From Leclercia sp. 29361 (lineage in GTDB: Bacteria; Pseudomonadota; Gammaproteobacteria; Enterobacterales; Enterobacteriaceae): a stretch of 64,000 nucleotides of DNA. Of the stretch, positions 59,622-64,000 are shown piece after piece. The notes beneath the pieces are model-generated. The model had not been told where the DNA came from. It saw only the letters and a list, made by a program, of their open reading frames with translations, and ran no database searches. The stretch lies in assembly GCF_011290365.1 (NCBI RefSeq), contig NZ_CP049786.1, forward strand, positions 620,001 through 684,000, written 5' to 3'. Position 1 is the stretch's first letter; the number at the start of each line of letters is the position of its first letter. The translations under genes were made by a program, and so were the position numbers.

Positions 59622-60974
59622 TCAATGGATCTTCTGCGCCGCCATCCCCGGCGCGCTGTCACGGCTCTCCTGGCGGGTCATCGGGATCCGCGTCAGCACC
59701 AGCGCACCCACCACCAGCAGCCCGGCGACAAACCATAGCCCGGAGCTGAAGCTGCCGGTGGCATCGCGCAGAATGCCGATCAGCAGCGGACTGACGGCAG
59801 ATCCGACGTTGCCGATGGCGTTGATCACCGCCAGCGCTACCGCCCGGGACTGCAGGCTAATCACCTGATCCGGGGTGGTCCAGAAGATCGCCATGGCGGT
59901 AAAGGATCCGGTTGAGGCCATAATGATGCCAAGCAGCTGGATCAGGCTGTGATCGGTTGCCGACGCCAGCAGCCATCCCGCCGCGGCGAAGAGATAGGGC
60001 AGAATGGTGTGCTTTTTTCGCTCTTTCAGCCTGTCGGAGCGGCGGCTCCACCACAGCATCCCGAGGATGGTGCAAAACTGCGGGATCGCCGCCAGCAGGC
60101 CGATCACGATATTGCTGCTGCCGGTGTTGAAGCTCTGCAGGATCTGCGGCGTCCAGATGTTGATGGCGCTCAGGGTGTTGGTCAGGCAGAAATAGGCCAG
60201 AGTGTAGAGCAGCACCGCCGGGGTCAGCACTTCGCGCAACGTCGAGCGCGGCGTGGCGGCGTGTGCCACGGCATTCTCCTGCTCACGGGCGATCATCGTT
60301 TTGAGGGTCTGCTTCTCTTCGTCGTCCAGCCAGGTAGCCTGATCCGGCGTGTCGTTGAGGAAAAACCAGGTCACCACCCCGAGCACTACCGACGGTAGCC
60401 CCTCCAGCAGAAACAGCCACTGCCAGCCCTTCAGGTTCCACACCCCGTCCAGGGCCAGAATATAACCCGAGAGGATCGAGCCCAGCATCATGGTCACCGG
60501 CATGGCGATCATAAACAGCGCGTTGGCGCGGGCGCGATGATACGCGGGGAACCACCAGGTGAGATAGACCAGGATCCCCGGCAGGAAACCGGCTTCGGCA
60601 ATGCCTACCAGCATGCGCAGGATGTAGAGCGTCTGCGGGCTGGTGGCGAACATGGTGCAGGTCGAGGCGATGCCCCACACCACCATGATCCCGGCGATCC
60701 AGCGGCGTGCGCCGATCTTTGCCAGCATGATGTTGCTGGGGATCCCGCACAGCACGTAGGTGACGTAAAACAGCGTCGCCGCCAGGCCAAACATCGTCGA
60801 GGTGAGGCCCAGATCTTTGCCCATCGTCAGCCCGGCAAAGCCGATGTTGATCCGGTCAAGGAACGAGAAGACAAAGAGAATAAAGAGAAAGACGATCAAA
60901 CGACGGAACAGCTTATTTATAACGCGGTGTTCTACAGCTTTTTTATTATCAGGGTGCAGGGTAGAGGTCGTCAT
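59622..60974 (-). CDS. hpaX: 4-hydroxyphenylacetate MFS permease
   Basis: A 450-residue major-facilitator protein with 12 membrane segments. It carries FLDRINIGFAGLTMGKDLGL and LVGIAEAGFLPGILVYLTWW, typical of the anion:cation symporter family that includes HpaX. It imports hydroxyphenylacetates. Confidence 0.95.
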   Translation of the reverse strand: MTTSTLHPDNKKAVEHRVINKLFRRLIVFLFILFVFSFLDRINIGFAGLTMGKDLGLTSTMFGLAATLFYVTYVLCGIPSNIMLAKIGARRWIAGIMVVWGIASTCTMFATSPQTLYILRMLVGIAEAGFLPGILVYLTWWFPAYHRARANALFMIAMPVTMMLGSILSGYILALDGVWNLKGWQWLFLLEGLPSVVLGVVTWFFLNDTPDQATWLDDEEKQTLKTMIAREQENAVAHAATPRSTLREVLTPAVLLYTLAYFCLTNTLSAINIWTPQILQSFNTGSSNIVIGLLAAIPQFCTILGMLWWSRRSDRLKERKKHTILPYLFAAAGWLLASATDHSLIQLLGIIMASTGSFTAMAIFWTTPDQVISLQSRAVALAVINAIGNVGSAVSPLLIGILRDATGSFSSGLWFVAGLLVVGALVLTRIPMTRQESRDSAPGMAAQKIH

Positions 60975-60995
60975 GTTGCGCTCCAGATCTTACCT

Positions 60996-61793
60996 TTAGT
61001 AGACGGATTTATTGTTATTCACAGACGTAACCGGTTTATCGATAAAGCGAGCCGCCAGCGCTTCGGCGCTGCGGGCGAGCAGGGTGGTGTCGACGCCGAT
61101 GGCGACAAACAGCGCCCCGAGTTCGAGATAGCGTCTGGCCAGCTGCTCGTTGGCCATCAGAATGCCGGGCGCTTTCCCCGCAGCGCGGATCTGCGCGATA
61201 GCCTGCTCGATAGCGGACTGCACTTCCGGGTGAGTCGGATTACCGGCAAAGCCCATGTCGGCGCTGAGATCCGCCGGGCCGATAAACACCCCGTCTACCC
61301 CATCCACATCGAGGATCTGCGGCAGGTTTTTCAGCGCTTCGCGGGTTTCAATTTGCACCAGCAAGCACATGGCGTCGTTGGCCTGATGCAGGTAATCCGG
61401 AATGCGGTTCCAGCGTGACGCCCGCGCCAGCGCGCTGCCAACGCCGCGAATACCCGCAGGTGGATAGCGTGTCGAGCGCACCGCCAGGCGGGCTTCGTCG
61501 GCGTTTTGCACCATCGGGATCAGCAGGGTCTGCGCCCCCACGTCCAGCAGCTGTTTGATCTGCACCGGATCGTTCCACGACGGGCGCACCACCGGCTGGC
61601 TGGGGTAGGGGGCTATCGCCTGCAACTGGGTTAAGATGGTCTGCACGCTGTTGGGGGCGTGTTCCCCGTCGATCAGCAGCCAGTCGAAGCCTGCCCCGGC
61701 CAGCAGCTCGGCGCTGTAGCTGCTGGTGAGCCCCAGCCATAAACCGATTTGCGGTTTCCCGGCGTTCAGCGCGTCTTTAAAGGCGTTATTCAT
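60996..61793 (-). CDS. hpaI: 4-hydroxy-2-oxoheptane-1,7-dioate aldolase
   Basis: A 265-residue class II aldolase: [35 protein letters not shown] (catalytic His), [11 protein letters not shown] (metal Glu) and [16 protein letters not shown] (metal Asp). It splits the pathway intermediate into pyruvate and succinate semialdehyde. The Sad-like dehydrogenase at 25493 could use the latter product. Confidence 0.96.
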   Translation of the reverse strand: MNNAFKDALNAGKPQIGLWLGLTSSYSAELLAGAGFDWLLIDGEHAPNSVQTILTQLQAIAPYPSQPVVRPSWNDPVQIKQLLDVGAQTLLIPMVQNADEARLAVRSTRYPPAGIRGVGSALARASRWNRIPDYLHQANDAMCLLVQIETREALKNLPQILDVDGVDGVFIGPADLSADMGFAGNPTHPEVQSAIEQAIAQIRAAGKAPGILMANEQLARRYLELGALFVAIGVDTTLLARSAEALAARFIDKPVTSVNNNKSVY

Positions 61794-61802
61794 GTGGTCT
61801 CC

Positions 61803-62606
61803 TTATACAAAGCGGCTGCTGATGGAGCCCATGTTGCCGTAGTCAACATGGAAGGTGTCGCCCTTGCTGGCGGTGACCGGGCGGGTAAAGGAGCCGCCGA
61901 GGATGATCTGCCCGGGCTCCAGCTGCACGTCGTACGGGGCCAGCTTGTTCGCCAGCCATGCCACGCCGTTGGCGGGATGGTTGAGCACGCCTGCCGCGAC
62001 GCCGGTCTCTTCGATCACCCCGTTGCGGTAGAGCAGGGCGGAGATCCAGCGCAGATCCAGCTCGTCCGGGCGGATCGGACGACCCCCGAGGATCACCCCG
62101 GCGTTGGCGGCGTTGTCGGAGATGGTGTCGAACACTTTGCGTGGGCGCTGGGTTTCAGGATCGATGTTGTGGCAGCGGGCGTCGATCAGCTCCAGGGCTG
62201 GGATCACGTAGTCGGTGGCGTTATAGACGTCGAACATCGTGCAGTTCGGGCCGCGGAGCGGTTTCGCCAGCACGAAGGCCAGCTCCACTTCGATGCGCGG
62301 GACGATAAAGCGGTCGGTGGGGATGTCGCTGCCGTCGTGAAAGAACATGTCGTCGAGCAGGGCGCCGTAGTCCGGCTCGCTGATCTGCGAGCTGGCCTGC
62401 ATCGCTTTCGAGGTCAGGCCGATCTTGTGGCCCTTCAGGGTGCGGCCTTCGGCCATTTTCAGGCTCACCCATTCGCGCTGCACGGCGTAGGCGTCTTCAA
62501 TGGTGATCGTCGGGTAATCCAGCGAGATCGCGCGGATCTGCTCCCGGGTCTGTTCCGCCTGATGCAGGCGATGGGCGATCAGGGTATGGGTGTGTTTATC
62601 GAGCAT
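61803..62606 (-). CDS. hpaH: 2-oxo-hept-4-ene-1,7-dioate hydratase
   Basis: A 267-residue hydratase with [32 protein letters not shown] and [19 protein letters not shown], the metal-binding Glu motifs of the MhpD/HpaH family. It hydrates the dienoate for HpaI. A REP unit and a palindromic repeat follow its start, between it and hpaF. Confidence 0.95.
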   Translation of the reverse strand: MLDKHTHTLIAHRLHQAEQTREQIRAISLDYPTITIEDAYAVQREWVSLKMAEGRTLKGHKIGLTSKAMQASSQISEPDYGALLDDMFFHDGSDIPTDRFIVPRIEVELAFVLAKPLRGPNCTMFDVYNATDYVIPALELIDARCHNIDPETQRPRKVFDTISDNAANAGVILGGRPIRPDELDLRWISALLYRNGVIEETGVAAGVLNHPANGVAWLANKLAPYDVQLEPGQIILGGSFTRPVTASKGDTFHVDYGNMGSISSRFV

Positions 62607-62622
62607 GGCGATATCCTGTTTT

Positions 62623-62653
62623 TGCCGGGTGGCGCTGCGCTTACCCGGCCTAC
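62623..62653. repeat. REP-type palindromic unit between hpaF and hpaH
   Basis: GCCGGGTGGCGCTGCG with CTTACCCGGCCTAC, 17 bp upstream of the hpaH start. REP units within the transcribed hpa operon can modulate mRNA decay. Confidence 0.75.
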
Positions 62654-62661
62654 GGTATTAT

Positions 62662-62699
62662 TCCCTCTCCCCTTCGGGGAGAGGGTTAGGGTGAGGGGC
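62662..62699. repeat. Intergenic palindromic repeat, copy 4 (inverted)
   Basis: CCCTCTCCCC-TTC-GGGGAGAGGG then TTAGGGTGAGGGG, adjoining the REP unit and 10 bp from the hpaF stop. Same orientation as the copy at 57233. Confidence 0.75.
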
Positions 62700-62709
62700 A
62701 AGCAGACGG

Positions 62710-63090
62710 CTACTTAAATAAGGCGTGCACGTTGTTCTGCTTGAAGTTCAGCGTCGGGTGCAGCTCTTCAATTTCAAACGACAGCGCCAGGTAACGGGCG
62801 TCCATCAGCCCGGCGAAATGGTCTTTAATCAACGCAAACAGCATCTCGCCCACCTGCTGACGGCTCTCCAGACTGCGCCCGGCGCCGATCTTCAGCGTCA
62901 TGTGCACAAAGGCGTAATCGTGCTTGCCGTCGGCCATCTGCCAGGTGTCCACCCAGTGCGCGCGGCTGCGGATCCCGCCGAGGGGGAAGATCCCGGTGGC
63001 GGCCAGCGCCTCGTTCACACGGCTAAACAGGCCCGGCAGGTCGGCCTGCTCACGGATGTTCCCGGTACATTCGACAATAAAGTGCGGCAT
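62710..63090 (-). CDS. hpaF: 5-carboxymethyl-2-hydroxymuconate delta-isomerase
   Basis: A 126-residue tautomerase-like isomerase: the N-terminal MPHFIVECTGNIRE places the catalytic Pro at position 2, and KIGAGRSLESRQQVGEMLF is conserved. It isomerises the ring-cleavage product before decarboxylation. It is 9 bp from hpaD. Confidence 0.96.
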   Translation of the reverse strand: MPHFIVECTGNIREQADLPGLFSRVNEALAATGIFPLGGIRSRAHWVDTWQMADGKHDYAFVHMTLKIGAGRSLESRQQVGEMLFALIKDHFAGLMDARYLALSFEIEELHPTLNFKQNNVHALFK

Positions 63091-63099
63091 GGGGCGTCC

Positions 63100-63951
63100 T
63101 TAAGCGGGCAGAGGAAAAACGGCGTTAACCTGGCCGGTGCCAGAGCTGGGGAACAGCTCGGTGAGAAACTCCACCTTGCCGTCGTAGGTGTCCCAGCCGA
63201 GTACGCCCAGCAGCATCACCGTGTCGTGCATATTGCCTTCGCCGTAGCAGTAGTCGGCGTACTCCGGCAGCATGCTGCAAAACTCTTTGAACTGGCCTTC
63301 GCGCCACAGCTTCACCACCCGCTCGTCCATCTGACGGTCGAACTCGCGGGTGTAGCTGTTCATTCCCTCTTCGGCACGCTGATCGTCGATAAAGCGGTGC
63401 GACAGCGAGCCGCTGGCCAGCACCGCCACGGTGCCGTCATATTTTTCAATGGCGCTGACGATCGCCTCGCCCAGCCTGCGGCTGTCAGCAAAGTCATGCA
63501 CGGTGCAGAACGCCGAGATGGAGACCACTTTGAAGTGCTTATCCGCGTTCATGTAGCGCATCGGCACCAGGGTGCCGTACTCCAGCTTCAGGCTCGGGAT
63601 GTTGTGCGCTTTGGCACGCACCCCCTTCGCCACCGCTTCGTCGGCGATCAGCTGGCCCAGCTCCGGGTTGCCGTCGTAGTCGTAGGTCATGTCGCGGATA
63701 AAGTGCGGCAGCTCGTTGCTGGTGTAGACCCCGGCAAAATGGTCCGCACAGTTGATGTGATACGCGCTGTTCACCAGCCAGTGGGTGTCGAAGACGATGA
63801 TGGTATCGACCCCCAGCTCGCGGCAGCGTCTGCTGATCTCTTTATGTCCGTCGATGGCCCCCTGACGGCAGCCAAAGTTTTTGCCCGGTATCTCAGAGAG
63901 ATACATCGACGGCACGTGGGTGATTTTTGCGGCTAACGCTAACTTGCCCAT
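63100..63951 (-). CDS. hpaD: 3,4-dihydroxyphenylacetate 2,3-dioxygenase
   Basis: A 283-residue extradiol dioxygenase: AAKITHVPSMYLSEIPGKNF near the N-terminus, VFDTHWLVNSAYHINCA, and VLASGSLSHRFIDDQ. The His and Glu metal ligands of the LigB-type fold appear in the first two segments. It opens the ring of homoprotocatechuate. It begins 1 bp after the hpaE stop (TGAGATG). Confidence 0.96.
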   Translation of the reverse strand: MGKLALAAKITHVPSMYLSEIPGKNFGCRQGAIDGHKEISRRCRELGVDTIIVFDTHWLVNSAYHINCADHFAGVYTSNELPHFIRDMTYDYDGNPELGQLIADEAVAKGVRAKAHNIPSLKLEYGTLVPMRYMNADKHFKVVSISAFCTVHDFADSRRLGEAIVSAIEKYDGTVAVLASGSLSHRFIDDQRAEEGMNSYTREFDRQMDERVVKLWREGQFKEFCSMLPEYADYCYGEGNMHDTVMLLGVLGWDTYDGKVEFLTELFPSSGTGQVNAVFPLPA

Positions 63952-63952
63952 C

Positions 63953-64000
63953 TCATACCCCCCATTTCGGGATTGGGTGGTCGCCCATGGAGATACAGAC
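63953..64000 (-). CDS. hpaE: 5-carboxymethyl-2-hydroxymuconate semialdehyde dehydrogenase (C-terminal end only)
   Basis: Only the last 15 codons and the stop are in the window, reading VCISMGDHPIPKWGV. Position directly before hpaD and the tail sequence fit HpaE, the dehydrogenase after ring cleavage. Confidence 0.75.
   Translation of the reverse strand, partial: VCISMGDHPIPKWGV

Noticed and set aside
1..64000. CRISPR arrays, tRNA or rRNA genes and intact insertion sequences
   Set aside because: No regularly spaced direct repeats, no tRNA-like cloverleaf with a CCA end and no transposase-like protein were found.

Overview
The window reads as a chromosomal segment of an Enterobacteriaceae member close to Enterobacter, Leclercia or Lelliottia. 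It carries recognisable enteric genes (yjiN, yfaZ, yjiA-yjiX-btsT, the hpa cluster), REP-type repeats, moderately GC-rich core genes and short coupled operons. The species cannot be fixed by eye. No rRNA, tRNA, CRISPR array or intact transposase was seen.

Layout. 1-5.6 kb: small metabolic and regulatory genes (MocR-type regulator running off the left edge, an AhpD-like protein, a LysR regulator divergent from an aldehyde dehydrogenase, and a tightly overlapped ABM / ACT / ArsR operon). 5.9-11.4 kb: a large autotransporter with a divergent LuxR-type regulator and a small helical protein. 11.5-14.1 kb: a MarR / HlyD / FUSC-like efflux operon. 14.2-18.3 kb: a three-gene carbohydrate locus (GH67-like protein, a sugar-binding-type protein of unknown function, a GH105 unsaturated uronyl hydrolase). 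18.2-22.3 kb: yjiN, a PrpA/PphB-like phosphatase and an AbiEi/AbiEii-like two-gene module with repeated GTGAACA motifs on both sides of the phosphatase. 22.2-25.4 kb: LysE exporter with an AraC regulator, then an AT-rich orphan type VI secretion islet (possible effector, frameshifted small membrane protein, Hcp). 25.5-32.3 kb: succinate-semialdehyde-type dehydrogenase, yfaZ, yjiA, yjiX, btsT with CRP-like and BtsR-like boxes, and a WYL regulator.

32.5-54.5 kb: a complete ABC-transporter-dependent capsule locus in the order typical of group 3 capsules, all on the minus strand. In transcription order it holds a lipoprotein gene, kpsD, kpsM, kpsT, kpsE, an AT-rich serotype-specific block, rmlB-rmlD-rmlA-rmlC, kpsC and kpsS. 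The serotype block encodes a sulfotransferase-like coiled-coil protein, a coiled-coil FkbM methyltransferase, a bifunctional glycosyltransferase strongly resembling the chondroitin/hyaluronan synthases of Pasteurella and E. coli K4, a rhamnosyltransferase-like protein, UDP-glucose dehydrogenase and a second GT2 enzyme. Predicted donors are UDP-glucuronate and dTDP-rhamnose, probably with an additional HexNAc. An ops-like element 155 bp upstream of the first gene suggests RfaH antitermination.

54.9-64.0 kb: the 4-hydroxyphenylacetate (hpa) catabolic cluster, read right to left as hpaE (last 15 codons), hpaD, hpaF, hpaH, hpaI, hpaX, hpaA, an accessory islet, hpaB, hpaC. The islet between hpaA and hpaB holds REP units, a 151-residue unknown protein behind an Ash-like leader with interlaced inverted repeats, and a HigA-type antitoxin next to what looks like a toxin remnant.

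The most unusual material is the serotype-specific capsule block, the phosphatase/AbiE-like island with its duplicated operator-like motifs, the frameshifted Hcp islet and the islet inside hpa.
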